This document shows positions 44,570 to 53,049 of a stretch of 64,000 nucleotides of DNA, piece by piece (position 1 is the first letter of the stretch; each line of letters opens with the position of its first letter). The notes under the pieces are model-generated. The model was not told where the DNA came from and did not search any database. It saw nothing but the letters and a program-made list of their open reading frames with translations. Origin of the DNA: CAYXZO01 sp964469505 (GTDB taxonomy: Bacteria > Fidelibacterota > UBA8477 > JABMPR01); assembly GCA_964469505.1 (NCBI GenBank), contig CAYXZO010000001.1, forward strand, positions 85,154 to 149,153, in the 5' to 3' direction. Made by a program: the position numbers and the translations under genes.

Positions 44570-44571
44570 AT

Positions 44572-45930
44572 TCAGGAGGAGGAAGTAGTTAACCTGTAGG
44601 CAGCTGGAAGTTGCTCCGGTTCCTGAACATACTCCCGGGTTTCAGCCTGCCTTATTACATGGATATCACCTTCATCCAGAGCAATTACCGTTGGTCGCAA
44701 ATAGATAAATTGCCAGCTCTGGCTCAAATTGTAGGCTCCCACGTGGGGTATCACCAGCAAATCGCCTCGACGCACGGGCGGAATGGAAGCGTTCATCTGT
44801 AGCACATCGATGTTCATACACAACCCACCATATACAATGGTATCCTCCAACATCCGCCCCGCATCCTGGGCTGTTTGGAACTGGTAACGGTACCATTGTA
44901 CAGAAGAGAGGATATTCATCCCCGCGTCCAGCACAATGCCTCTTTGGCCGGTGGGAAGACGTTTCTGGGCTACCACCTGGGCTATGAGATAGAAAGGCTC
45001 ATCCACCAGGGAGCGTCCGGGTTCGATAAAGAGCATAGGGGCTTCCTGAGCGGGAAAGGGCCCCCGCAGAAGTACCGAGCAGATGGCCTCAGCGTACTGG
45101 TCAAAAGTGGGACAGGTTTGTTCGGCGGGCAAATAGGCAGTGTGCAGGGTGTTGTGGGAGGCATATCCGCCACCCAAATCCCAATATTGCAAGGTGACAT
45201 CTAGCTCCTGCTTGATATACCGGTAGAAGTCCACCAGCCCTTGGGCCGCCCGGGAGTAAATCCGCACATCATCCACATAGGTGCCAATATGAATGTGCAA
45301 CCCCACCACTTCCAGCTTACCGCCGGTCTGAGCTCTTTTTACCGCATCAAAGGCCTGTCCTGATTCCAGATTGAAACCGAACTTGTACCACGGCGGATCA
45401 TTTAGATCCATATTGATCCTGATTCCCACCGGTAATTTCCGGCCCATTTCAGCAGCAATTTCTTCCACTACCTGCATTTCATCATAATTATCCAGATTTA
45501 CCAGCGCACCCTCCTCGAAGGCACGACGCAGTTCTTCCCGAGTCTTGTATGGGCCGTTGAAAATGATATGCCCGCCGGGAACACCTAAATCACGGGCGAT
45601 GTCATATTCGAAACCGCTTACCACTTCAGCCCATGCACCTTCCTGGTGCAGAATTGCGCAGACCCCTTTGAGATAATTCGTTTTGTAAGAATAAGCGATT
45701 TGGAAACGGGGATAACGGGTACGGAAGGCCCGGTCGAGATCCCGGTAACGCTGCCGTAATTCCGGCACCACCAGGACAAACAAAGGAGAACCGTATTTTT
45801 CAGCTAGCTCTTTAACTTCAAAACCCGCGATGCGGTTAAGTGGAACCGTAGCGGGCAGACGTCCGAATTTGTTTAGTACGCCCACACTATGGCGAATAAT
45901 CGTTGGTTTGGAATATGGTTTTTTTGGCAT
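44572..45930 (-). CDS. Fold-III PLP-dependent decarboxylase (DapDC/ODC-type)
   Basis: 452 residues. The PLP lysine is Lys83 in IAYSYKTNYL, the glycine-rich phosphate loop is WDLGGGYA, and GLHIHIGTYV supplies the histidine stacking on PLP. The C-terminal YGGLCMNIDVL corresponds to the catalytic cysteine motif GPxCESxD of diaminopimelate/ornithine decarboxylases. It is not a standard LysA: the substrate-specificity region differs, there is a 30-residue N-terminal extension, and it lies in an operon with an ATP-grasp protein and a PqqD protein. Inference: it decarboxylates or racemises an amino-acid unit used by the neighbouring ligase. Confidence 0.85.
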   Translation of the reverse strand: MPKKPYSKPTIIRHSVGVLNKFGRLPATVPLNRIAGFEVKELAEKYGSPLFVLVVPELRQRYRDLDRAFRTRYPRFQIAYSYKTNYLKGVCAILHQEGAWAEVVSGFEYDIARDLGVPGGHIIFNGPYKTREELRRAFEEGALVNLDNYDEMQVVEEIAAEMGRKLPVGIRINMDLNDPPWYKFGFNLESGQAFDAVKRAQTGGKLEVVGLHIHIGTYVDDVRIYSRAAQGLVDFYRYIKQELDVTLQYWDLGGGYASHNTLHTAYLPAEQTCPTFDQYAEAICSVLLRGPFPAQEAPMLFIEPGRSLVDEPFYLIAQVVAQKRLPTGQRGIVLDAGMNILSSVQWYRYQFQTAQDAGRMLEDTIVYGGLCMNIDVLQMNASIPPVRRGDLLVIPHVGAYNLSQSWQFIYLRPTVIALDEGDIHVIRQAETREYVQEPEQLPAAYRLTTSSS

Positions 45931-45935
45931 AAGAC

Positions 45936-47030
45936 TTATCCCGTAATTTTATCAGGACCATTCTGAGGTCCGGTTGGGGTTTGCTTGTAATGCAACTCAC
46001 CTAGAACCGTAAGACTTTCTACGTATTCCAGGGGACAGACTAGATCTACCGCGTGTCTTACAAAGGTGACTCCCGATTCCGCCGGTGGTAAAGGTTCCAC
46101 TTTATGCCCCAGGGCCAGTTCTACGACCAGCCGCGGCAAATTCTGTTTCGCACCGGCGCTTAAAAAAATCCAGGCGGGGAAACGAGGATTAATTTCCATC
46201 AGTTGCCAGGCGCCTGTGCGTTCTTCCCTGATGATCTCCAGTTCGCAAGGCCCGCTCCACTTCAGATCCCGCAAGACCTTGCGAGCGAAATCCAACAGAT
46301 CCTCGTTGTACAGGGTAACTGCCGACCAGGCTTTACCCTTATCGGTAAGAGCGGTTTTGCGGATGGGAACCGCCCCCACCAGTTGACCAGCCCCGTCGGT
46401 AACCGCGCAAACATCATATTCATCACCGGTCAACATAGCCTGGACAATTACTGGCAGACCCCATTTGGCCTGGAGCTGGAGAAAATGGAAGCGGGCTTCA
46501 GCCAGGCTGTGGCATTTATACGCTTCGTAAAAAACACCCTTCACCATCAGAGGCAAACCAACTTCCTCCACGGCCTCTTCCAGCCGGGCCGGGTCGCGCA
46601 ATACAATGGTTTTAGGGGTTGGAATTTGATGCTGTTCGCAGAATTCGGGTAATTCGGCTTTAGTACTGAGAGAGACACTTTTCTCGTCCGGTAAAAACAG
46701 TCGGATTCCAGCTTCTTCCAGCCGGGGTTGCAGTTTCTGAAACAGAGCCAGTTCGCTATCCAGCGTTGGGATTAAAACGTCAATTTGCTCCCGATCATGG
46801 ATGTACCTCAACCGCTCGAATACGCGTTCGGGCCCCTGGTTGGGATATGGAATCAGATACGCGCTGTCAAGCAACGCTTCATCGTAAATGCCTGTGTCAT
46901 AAACATTATAGCCCAAACCGATGATCTGACCATCCCAACCGTCGGGATAGCGGAGACAGCGGATCACCCCTACCCCTGGTGCGGGGTTATCGGCGGCATG
47001 CAACCCCGTAACGGCGACATTAACTCCCAT
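45936..47030 (-). CDS. ATP-grasp carboxylate-amine ligase (CarB-like)
   Basis: 364 residues. An N-terminal pre-ATP-grasp domain (about 1-115) is followed by the ATP-binding core with lysines at STKAELPEF (Lys124) and LMVKGVFYEA (Lys164), and the Mg2+ residues in CELEIIRE (Glu263 or 265) and LMEINPRFPAW (Glu279, Asn281). The family couples ATP to amide or peptide bond formation. It is not a complete CarB, PurK or biotin carboxylase. The start overlaps the PqqD-gene stop by one base and the PLP gene follows after five bases. The acceptor and donor are unknown; a peptide or amino acid is the natural guess. Confidence 0.87.
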   Translation of the reverse strand: MGVNVAVTGLHAADNPAPGVGVIRCLRYPDGWDGQIIGLGYNVYDTGIYDEALLDSAYLIPYPNQGPERVFERLRYIHDREQIDVLIPTLDSELALFQKLQPRLEEAGIRLFLPDEKSVSLSTKAELPEFCEQHQIPTPKTIVLRDPARLEEAVEEVGLPLMVKGVFYEAYKCHSLAEARFHFLQLQAKWGLPVIVQAMLTGDEYDVCAVTDGAGQLVGAVPIRKTALTDKGKAWSAVTLYNEDLLDFARKVLRDLKWSGPCELEIIREERTGAWQLMEINPRFPAWIFLSAGAKQNLPRLVVELALGHKVEPLPPAESGVTFVRHAVDLVCPLEYVESLTVLGELHYKQTPTGPQNGPDKITG

Positions 47031-47275
47031 CAGTCGACCAGCCCGAATTCTTTAAGTTGGCGGAAAAAATCATCTAGATCTTTGCGAGCCGTTTCTTCAT
47101 CAATTTCAAACTCTTCCAGCATTGCCGCTAGGATTTCGGGACCCGATTGACCATCCTGGAGCGATTTAAAAATGAACTGCCCCGTGGGATTAAGGGTGTA
47201 GGTCAATCCCGTGGCGTGGTCGAATAAAAATCCGCTGTCACTCAAAGTAAATTTTGATTTTAGTAAGGTACTCAT
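47030..47275 (-). CDS. PqqD-family peptide-recognition protein
   Basis: 81 residues: FLFDHATGLTYTLNPTGQFI, FKSLQDGQSGPEILAAMLEE, FEIDEETARKDLDDFFRQLK. This is the winged-helix PqqD/RiPP-recognition element pattern of three short strands and three helices, with the TGxxYxLNxTGxxI core. PqqD proteins bind leader peptides and deliver them to modifying enzymes. It overlaps the ATP-grasp gene by one base. No short precursor peptide gene was obvious next to it, so a substrate other than a classical precursor is possible. Confidence 0.9.
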   Translation of the reverse strand: MSTLLKSKFTLSDSGFLFDHATGLTYTLNPTGQFIFKSLQDGQSGPEILAAMLEEFEIDEETARKDLDDFFRQLKEFGLVD

Positions 47276-47300
47276 AACGGTTAACTCCGATTGAAACTAT

Positions 47301-47741
47301 TTATTTATATCCAGTTAAACGAGTCAATAGGCCCGATTTGTAAACTAAAAGCTCTTCCAAATGAAAACCGAATTTTTTGCACCAATAATCATAATCCCGG
47401 GTGCAATCAACTTTATCCACTTTCTTGCCCCAAACGGCAACTTCAAAGCTTCCACCCAGTAAAGAATTATCGACGGTAATCTCCTGGCTGAATCGTCCTT
47501 TTGTCAAGGTCACGTAGCTATGCCGACCACCGGTTATGGGATCGACCACCCCATAAGGATAAAGCGAAATACCCAACCAGGCGTTGGAGACAAACACTTG
47601 CCCCGTGATATTTATTTTTTCAGGCCAACCGGTATCGGCGTTGACCACAATTTCCACCTTCATCTCAGCTTTTTTTTCTTGGGCAGAAACTGCCGCAGTC
47701 GCTAAAAGCCAGATTAACCCCCCATATGCAATCCAGCGCAT
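47301..47741 (-). CDS. Small exported protein of the PqqD operon
   Basis: 146 residues with a clear signal peptide (MRWIAYGGLIWLLATAAVSA) and a beta-rich mature part (MKVEIVVNADTGWPEKINIT, GQVFVSNAWLGISLYPYGVV). Two cysteines near the C-terminus (DCTRDYDYWCKK) could form a disulfide. I do not recognise the family. It lies 15 bases after the barrel gene and 25 bases before the PqqD gene, so it is probably co-expressed with them. It may be a periplasmic partner or a substrate of the pathway. Confidence 0.8.
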   Translation of the reverse strand: MRWIAYGGLIWLLATAAVSAQEKKAEMKVEIVVNADTGWPEKINITGQVFVSNAWLGISLYPYGVVDPITGGRHSYVTLTKGRFSQEITVDNSLLGGSFEVAVWGKKVDKVDCTRDYDYWCKKFGFHLEELLVYKSGLLTRLTGYK

Positions 47742-47756
47742 ATCTACTTCCTTATT

Positions 47757-48563
47757 TCAATATCGAATTGCTAACCCAGCCACCAGGTATCGAACCTTGA
47801 ATGATTCCGGTGTGCCGGTCAGGACTGTCGTGTATGCTCGCTGAGCGTAACTGCCGATGAGGGTAAAATGGGGTGAAACCCGATACCATCCCTCGAAAAC
47901 AAAGGTATCGTTGATCTCATCCCAATTGTTGTCTAGGATGAGAGTAAAAGGATCTAATTGAAAGCGGCTGGTGCCCCCGCTATATGCGGCCGTCAATCCG
48001 CTTTTATCAGGAAAAGTGTATGTCCAGCTTACCAACCAGCGGTTATACCTCTGGGAGCCCAGTTTCTGGAGAACAGTTCCCACATGGAAAACATGACCCT
48101 CCACCTGCCGGGAAAGAATTAGATCCCATTGCCGTACTGCCGTGTTGAATCGGCTGGCGGAACCATATATGGCGGTGGCAGCCTGGAAATCGGAATAGGT
48201 ATATGCCAATGCATAGCCAAACCAGGGCCAATCTCCCTCTATCTGCCCGCTCCAGAACCAACTTTTGCCGCCGATGCTGTCCACCACCCGGGCCATGGTG
48301 GCTCCCAAACGTAATTGGGGTTTAATCCAGAAAACGCTGCGGGCCACTGTATTGTACTGCTGGTAAACATAACTGCTGTCCTTGATCGTTATTTCTTCAT
48401 ACCCCAGCGTGAAACCATCCTTTAGTCGCCGATCCATGGAGAAATATCCAGCCTGGGATACGTACTTGCGACCATCGGTGTAATTCCCCTGGGTAAAATA
48501 AGTACTGACTCCCACATTCCAGGGATACAGGGAAAGCCAGGAAAACAGTAACGAAAGAATCAT
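47757..48563 (-). CDS. Small outer-membrane beta-barrel protein
   Basis: 268 residues. A short hydrophobic N-terminus (MILSLLFSWLSLYPWNVGV) is a likely signal peptide and the rest consists of about 12-14 amphipathic strands rich in Tyr and Trp (YTDGRKYVSQAGYFSMDRRL, VRYLVAGLAIRY at the end). The C-terminus ends in aromatic Tyr like outer-membrane barrels. No family was recognised. ATGA overlap with the T9SS-type gene upstream ties it to that secreted protein. Confidence 0.75.
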   Translation of the reverse strand: MILSLLFSWLSLYPWNVGVSTYFTQGNYTDGRKYVSQAGYFSMDRRLKDGFTLGYEEITIKDSSYVYQQYNTVARSVFWIKPQLRLGATMARVVDSIGGKSWFWSGQIEGDWPWFGYALAYTYSDFQAATAIYGSASRFNTAVRQWDLILSRQVEGHVFHVGTVLQKLGSQRYNRWLVSWTYTFPDKSGLTAAYSGGTSRFQLDPFTLILDNNWDEINDTFVFEGWYRVSPHFTLIGSYAQRAYTTVLTGTPESFKVRYLVAGLAIRY

Positions 48564-49546
48564 TTCACTAACACCATGGGTCTGGTTTTTATTCCATCCT
48601 GGGTTATCAAACGCCAGTAATAGATCCCGGACGCCAGCAGATGTCCCCGCATATCACGTCCATCCCAGGTAAACCGATAGCGCCCCGGCGCTAAGACACC
48701 ATTTACCAGTTCATTTACTTCTCTACCCTGCAAATCCACCACCACCAAGCGAACGAGTTCGCGGCTCGATAGTTCCAGCGGAATAATGGTGTAAGGGTTA
48801 AAAGGATTAGGATAAGACAGTCCCAACTTGACCAGCTGGGGTACCGGGGGCCGTACCGATTGTGTTGTTGAATTGCCACCACCGTAACGGTAAGCTCTCA
48901 AAGTTGAAGTTGTATCGGACAGCTGGTAGATATTTACCAAAATCTCCAGTAGCCCGTCCCCTTCCAGATCGCCTAAATAGGGTCCCAACAGGGTCCCGGA
49001 CAGGGTATCACTGGTCCATTCTTCTACCCCATTGCTCCCATCTAAAATGTGCAATAAACTCACGAAGCTGGAATCGCTAATACGATACTGGGTGGTGCCA
49101 AAAACCACTTCCTGCGTTCCGTCTTGATCCAGATCCCCTGCGTCCAGGAAGGTGACATAACCATGGTATTCTGGGCTCGTCCAAATGGTATTATTACTTA
49201 ATACCGGTTTGGCCATTACGGAGGTCGTTACCGTATCGATAATATTGCTCTGAATAAAAATTGCAGTGCGGCTGGAATCATCGGTCAATGAATAAAGATC
49301 CCATAGTAACAATTCATCGTAATCCGGAGCATACACGTACCAGAGAAGCTGATAACTGTTGGCCCCATCATAAGCGGTCACCGTATTCCACCAGAATTTA
49401 GTGATCTCCGGTGTTCCATCTGAATTGAGATCGAAATAGAGCGAACCGCTCTCGTAATAATCCTGTGCCACTTCCCAGGCAACCTGGTACTGGGCCGGAA
49501 GTCTGACAAACATCACCAAAAGCCATATCACAAATAGCTTTTTCAT
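48560..49546 (-). CDS. Secreted FG-GAP/VCBS-like protein with T9SS type A sorting domain
   Basis: 328 residues with a signal peptide (MKKLFVIWLLVMFVRLPAQ). FDLNSDGTPEITKFWW, DAGDLDQDGTQEVVFG and LGDLEGDGLLEILVNI are calcium-loop VCBS/FG-GAP repeats. The last 85 residues (LGLSYPNPFNPYTIIPLELS, VVDLQGREVNELVNG, SGIYYWRL, PMVLVK) are a classic C-terminal type IX secretion sorting domain, so the protein is expected at the cell surface or outside. It is the first gene of the PqqD operon; the barrel gene follows with ATGA overlap. Confidence 0.87.
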   Translation of the reverse strand: MKKLFVIWLLVMFVRLPAQYQVAWEVAQDYYESGSLYFDLNSDGTPEITKFWWNTVTAYDGANSYQLLWYVYAPDYDELLLWDLYSLTDDSSRTAIFIQSNIIDTVTTSVMAKPVLSNNTIWTSPEYHGYVTFLDAGDLDQDGTQEVVFGTTQYRISDSSFVSLLHILDGSNGVEEWTSDTLSGTLLGPYLGDLEGDGLLEILVNIYQLSDTTSTLRAYRYGGGNSTTQSVRPPVPQLVKLGLSYPNPFNPYTIIPLELSSRELVRLVVVDLQGREVNELVNGVLAPGRYRFTWDGRDMRGHLLASGIYYWRLITQDGIKTRPMVLVK

Positions 49547-49928
49547 TTAATCAGCAGTGTCCTTCGTATTGAGTTTGTTGATCTCAGGTGGCCCCTCCAT
49601 TTCCAGCTCGGTTGTGGTAGAGCAGGACTACTCACCAAGAAACCTGCTGAACCTATTCTTGGGGTATATGGATCGAACTCTATCCATTAATTTCATCTAT
49701 CCCCCGGCAATTAAATTGATTGCCTGTGATACCATGAATAGAAGGCCATACACGTCTTTTGGGGGTTATTCTCTTCATAGAGAAAGTTAAGCTAATCCAT
49801 TCATAAATTGCTTAAAAATAAATCAATTTTTTGTAACGTGGTTGGAGTGGGAAACGGCGATGATAGTAGCCCGGCACCCTGGATAGAATCTTTGTCCATA
49901 CCGAGTAAATATAAACCTCTGCTGGTTA
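49547..49928. other. Intergenic region upstream of the PqqD operon
   Basis: No gene is supported. It separates the RND pump stop from the secreted-protein start, both on the minus strand. An inverted repeat ATGGAT-N8-ATCCAT lies at 49668-49687, about 120-140 bases before the start of the secreted protein, and may be a regulator site. No clear promoter boxes or terminator hairpin were found. Confidence 0.5.
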
Positions 49929-52900
49929 TTATGTCTGTTGGGGTTTGATCCGCTCCATAAGACTGTAGACCAATGGTACGATATAAAGTGTTAAAAGAGT
50001 CGCTATTAAAAGACCTCCTATAACCGTAATTGCCATGGGGATGCGCATTTCCGCCCCCTCTGAATGGGACAAAGCCATGGGTAACATCCCGAAAATGGTG
50101 GTCAAAGCAGTGATTAACACCGGTCGCAGGCGGGTAGCCGACCCTTCGATTACCGCTTTCCAGGCCGCCTTGCCCTGCTGCCGTAACTGATTCACATAAT
50201 CAATAAGCACAATTCCATTATTCACCACGATTCCCGTGAGCATTATGAAACCCATGAAAGTGGGCAAGCTGATGTTCTGGCCCGTAATCAGAAAAGCCAA
50301 CACAACCCCAATAAAAGCTAAAGGAACGGTGAACATTATTATAAAAGGGTGTAGCAAAGACTCGAATTGAGCGGCCATGACCATGTAAACCAACAATACC
50401 GCCAGGAGAAGTGCTTCACCTAGGGTTTTGAAAGTGCTTATCATATCATCATAATCACCGCCGAAATCTATGAAATAACCCTCGGGCAAATGGGCTTCCA
50501 GGGGCTGTAAACGCTCTTTAATGTCTTTTACTGCGCCACCCAGGTCTCGCCCTACCAGATTGGCGCTGATTATGATCCCCCGGGTTTGATTCTCATGCTT
50601 GATATTTACTGGTCCCCGACTTTCCACGATGTGGGCTACACTCATCAGTGGAACTTGCGCCCCTGTAGGTGTAGAGATCTTAATCATCTTAACGGCTCGC
50701 AGCGTCTTGCGATCAGCTCCGCGAAGCTTTACCCGAACGTCCGTTTCCTCCCCGGCGAAACGGTAGCGGGTAGCAATTTTCCCCAGGGTAGCGGCCTGAA
50801 TGGTGTTGGCCACTTGAGCCGTACTTAGGCCCAGCCGACTGATTTTATCCCGATCCAGCAGGATGTGATACTCGGGCTTTGCTTCCTCATATGAAGATTT
50901 GATATCCCGCAGACCGGGTATGTCCTCAATCTGTTTCATAACCATAGAACTGATCTGTTTCAAAACTTTGAAATCGCGGCCCAGAATCTTGATTTGAATT
51001 GGTGCCTGTCCACCACTCAAGCTACTGAAATCCACCGCCTGCACTTTTACACCCGCCATAACCGGGATTTCATGCCGCAGTTCTTCCACAATTTCGGCGG
51101 TAGTCTTGTCACGCTCACTCTTAAGGGCCATGCGGCACATGAGGACCGCTTCGTGTGAACCGGAGGGACCAAAACCTCCCGCTGCGGCATTGCGATTCTT
51201 TTCGTCCACCCCAATGGTGGTAATCACCGTCTCCACGTTGGGATCTTTGATGAGCAAGTCTTCTATGCGCCGGGCAGCGGCGTCAGTCTCCTCCAAGGCA
51301 GTCCCTGTGGGTAGGATCACCTTCAGCATCATCATACTGCGGTCCATATCCGGCATAAATTCGGTTCCTACCAAAGGGATCATCGCCAGAGAAAGAAGGA
51401 AGGCAATTGCGGCCCCGCCTAAAACTGTTTTTCGGTGGTGTAAGGCCCATTCCAGAGAGCGTTGATAACGTTCTTTGAATCGCACAAAGTAATTTTCCCC
51501 CGCGGCCCGGGCGTAATCCTGACTCCGAGAGCGTTTTTTGAAAAATACCGATGCCACCATTGGCACCAACGTTAGGGACACAATGAGCGAAGCTAAGATG
51601 GCCGAAGAAATGGAAAGGGACAATCCACGCGCCAACTGACCGGCAATGCCGCTACCCAAAGACATGGGCAAAAAGACGGCCAGGGTGGTAAAAGTGGAGG
51701 CAGTGATGGCCATTCCCACTTCTGAAGCGCCGATACGCGCCGCATCACGCCGACGTTTGCCTTCCTCCAGATGGCGGAATACGTTCTCAATCACCACGAT
51801 GGCATTGTCCACCAGCATCCCGATTCCCAGAGCCAACCCACCCAGGGTCAGCAAATTGAGCGTGTAACCTGCCAGTCGCAGCGGTATTAGAGTGGCAATA
51901 ATGGAAACGGGAATTGCCAAACCGATGGTGAGCGTGGGGCGGATGTTGCGTAAAAACAGGTAAATCAATAGCATTGCCAAAAACGCACCTAAAAGACCAG
52001 CCTGAGTGGTACGCTGAATCATAAGTCGGATAATACGGGATTGGTCCATACCGATGTAGAAATGGATATCCTCAGGCAGATTTTTCTCCAGGCGCTGAAT
52101 TTCCTTTTTCACCCTTTCCGCCACCCGGACGGTATTAGCGCCGGATTGTTTGTTTACAAAAAGCACCACGCCTTTATGTCCTTGAGTACGGGCCAGAACC
52201 TGCTGCTCTTGTATCGTATCCAGCACTGAAGCCACCTGACGCAACAGAATGGGTTGTCCCTGCCGACCTAACCCCACGACCAGATTACGAATCTCCTCCA
52301 GGCTCTTGAATTCGGCGCGGGTGCGCAGCAAATAGGATTTGTGCTCACGAGTCAGGCGCCCAGCGGGTAGGTTCAGATTCTCAAAGCGCAGTACCTGCAC
52401 CAGCCGGTTGATATCCAGCCCCGAAGATTCCAGCGCGTTACGGTCCACATTAATGAGAATCTCTCGGTTTTCGGGCGACTGAACCATCACGGAGGCTACG
52501 CCCTCCAGTCTCTCCAGCCGGTACACCACATTGTCTTCAAGAAACTTCTTTAGATCCCGGGGGCGCCGTCGATCGCTGGTAACCCCGTAAAACAAAATGG
52601 GGAATTGAGAAATATCGAACTTCACCACTAAAGGCGTTTCGATCTCTTCAGGGAAAATGTCCTTAAAGGTGGCTAGGCGATCCCGCAAGTCCTGCGCCGC
52701 AAAATCCAGGTTGGTACCCGATTCGAATTCCACCATGACGATGGAAAGCCCCTCCATGGTTTGGGAGGTGACTTTCTTAACCCCGGTGACCGAAGCTACG
52801 GTCTGCTCCACCGGCTTGGTGACCGTACTTTCAATATCTTCGGGTGAGGCACCACTATAAGCCGTGATTATGGAAATAGTAGGGAACTCAATATCGGGGA

Positions 52901-53009
52901 ACATATCCAGTCCCAGTCCCTGATAAGCAATAAAACCGCTGACGATGACAATCAGAGTGAACATGGTCACCGTAACGCGGCGTTTGACGGAAAACTCAGG
53001 AAGTTTCAT
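49929..53009 (-). CDS. AcrB-type RND efflux pump (HAE/multidrug-like)
   Basis: 1026 residues of the hydrophobe/amphiphile RND family. The N-terminus FSVKRRVTVTMFTLIVIVSG is the first helix; GLDMFPDIEFPTISIITAYS, GASPEDIESTVTKPVEQTV, ALGIGMLVDNAIVVIENVFR (proton-relay helix 4), FLLSLAMIPLVGTEFMPDMD and MGFIMLTGIVVNNGIVLIDY mark the two repeats. It is a proton-driven trimeric pump. CTGGAGG precedes the ATG. It is the last gene of the operon after the fusion protein, 40 bases downstream. The substrate is unknown. Confidence 0.95.
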   Translation of the reverse strand: MKLPEFSVKRRVTVTMFTLIVIVSGFIAYQGLGLDMFPDIEFPTISIITAYSGASPEDIESTVTKPVEQTVASVTGVKKVTSQTMEGLSIVMVEFESGTNLDFAAQDLRDRLATFKDIFPEEIETPLVVKFDISQFPILFYGVTSDRRRPRDLKKFLEDNVVYRLERLEGVASVMVQSPENREILINVDRNALESSGLDINRLVQVLRFENLNLPAGRLTREHKSYLLRTRAEFKSLEEIRNLVVGLGRQGQPILLRQVASVLDTIQEQQVLARTQGHKGVVLFVNKQSGANTVRVAERVKKEIQRLEKNLPEDIHFYIGMDQSRIIRLMIQRTTQAGLLGAFLAMLLIYLFLRNIRPTLTIGLAIPVSIIATLIPLRLAGYTLNLLTLGGLALGIGMLVDNAIVVIENVFRHLEEGKRRRDAARIGASEVGMAITASTFTTLAVFLPMSLGSGIAGQLARGLSLSISSAILASLIVSLTLVPMVASVFFKKRSRSQDYARAAGENYFVRFKERYQRSLEWALHHRKTVLGGAAIAFLLSLAMIPLVGTEFMPDMDRSMMMLKVILPTGTALEETDAAARRIEDLLIKDPNVETVITTIGVDEKNRNAAAGGFGPSGSHEAVLMCRMALKSERDKTTAEIVEELRHEIPVMAGVKVQAVDFSSLSGGQAPIQIKILGRDFKVLKQISSMVMKQIEDIPGLRDIKSSYEEAKPEYHILLDRDKISRLGLSTAQVANTIQAATLGKIATRYRFAGEETDVRVKLRGADRKTLRAVKMIKISTPTGAQVPLMSVAHIVESRGPVNIKHENQTRGIIISANLVGRDLGGAVKDIKERLQPLEAHLPEGYFIDFGGDYDDMISTFKTLGEALLLAVLLVYMVMAAQFESLLHPFIIMFTVPLAFIGVVLAFLITGQNISLPTFMGFIMLTGIVVNNGIVLIDYVNQLRQQGKAAWKAVIEGSATRLRPVLITALTTIFGMLPMALSHSEGAEMRIPMAITVIGGLLIATLLTLYIVPLVYSLMERIKPQQT

Positions 53010-53049
53010 TATGCCTCCAGCAATGGGAAATCTTCACCTTATGACCTAT

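Noticed and set aside
49557..49790. 77-codon plus-strand frame in the spacer before the PqqD operon
   Set aside because: No recognisable domain, no ribosome site, and composition of spacer DNA.
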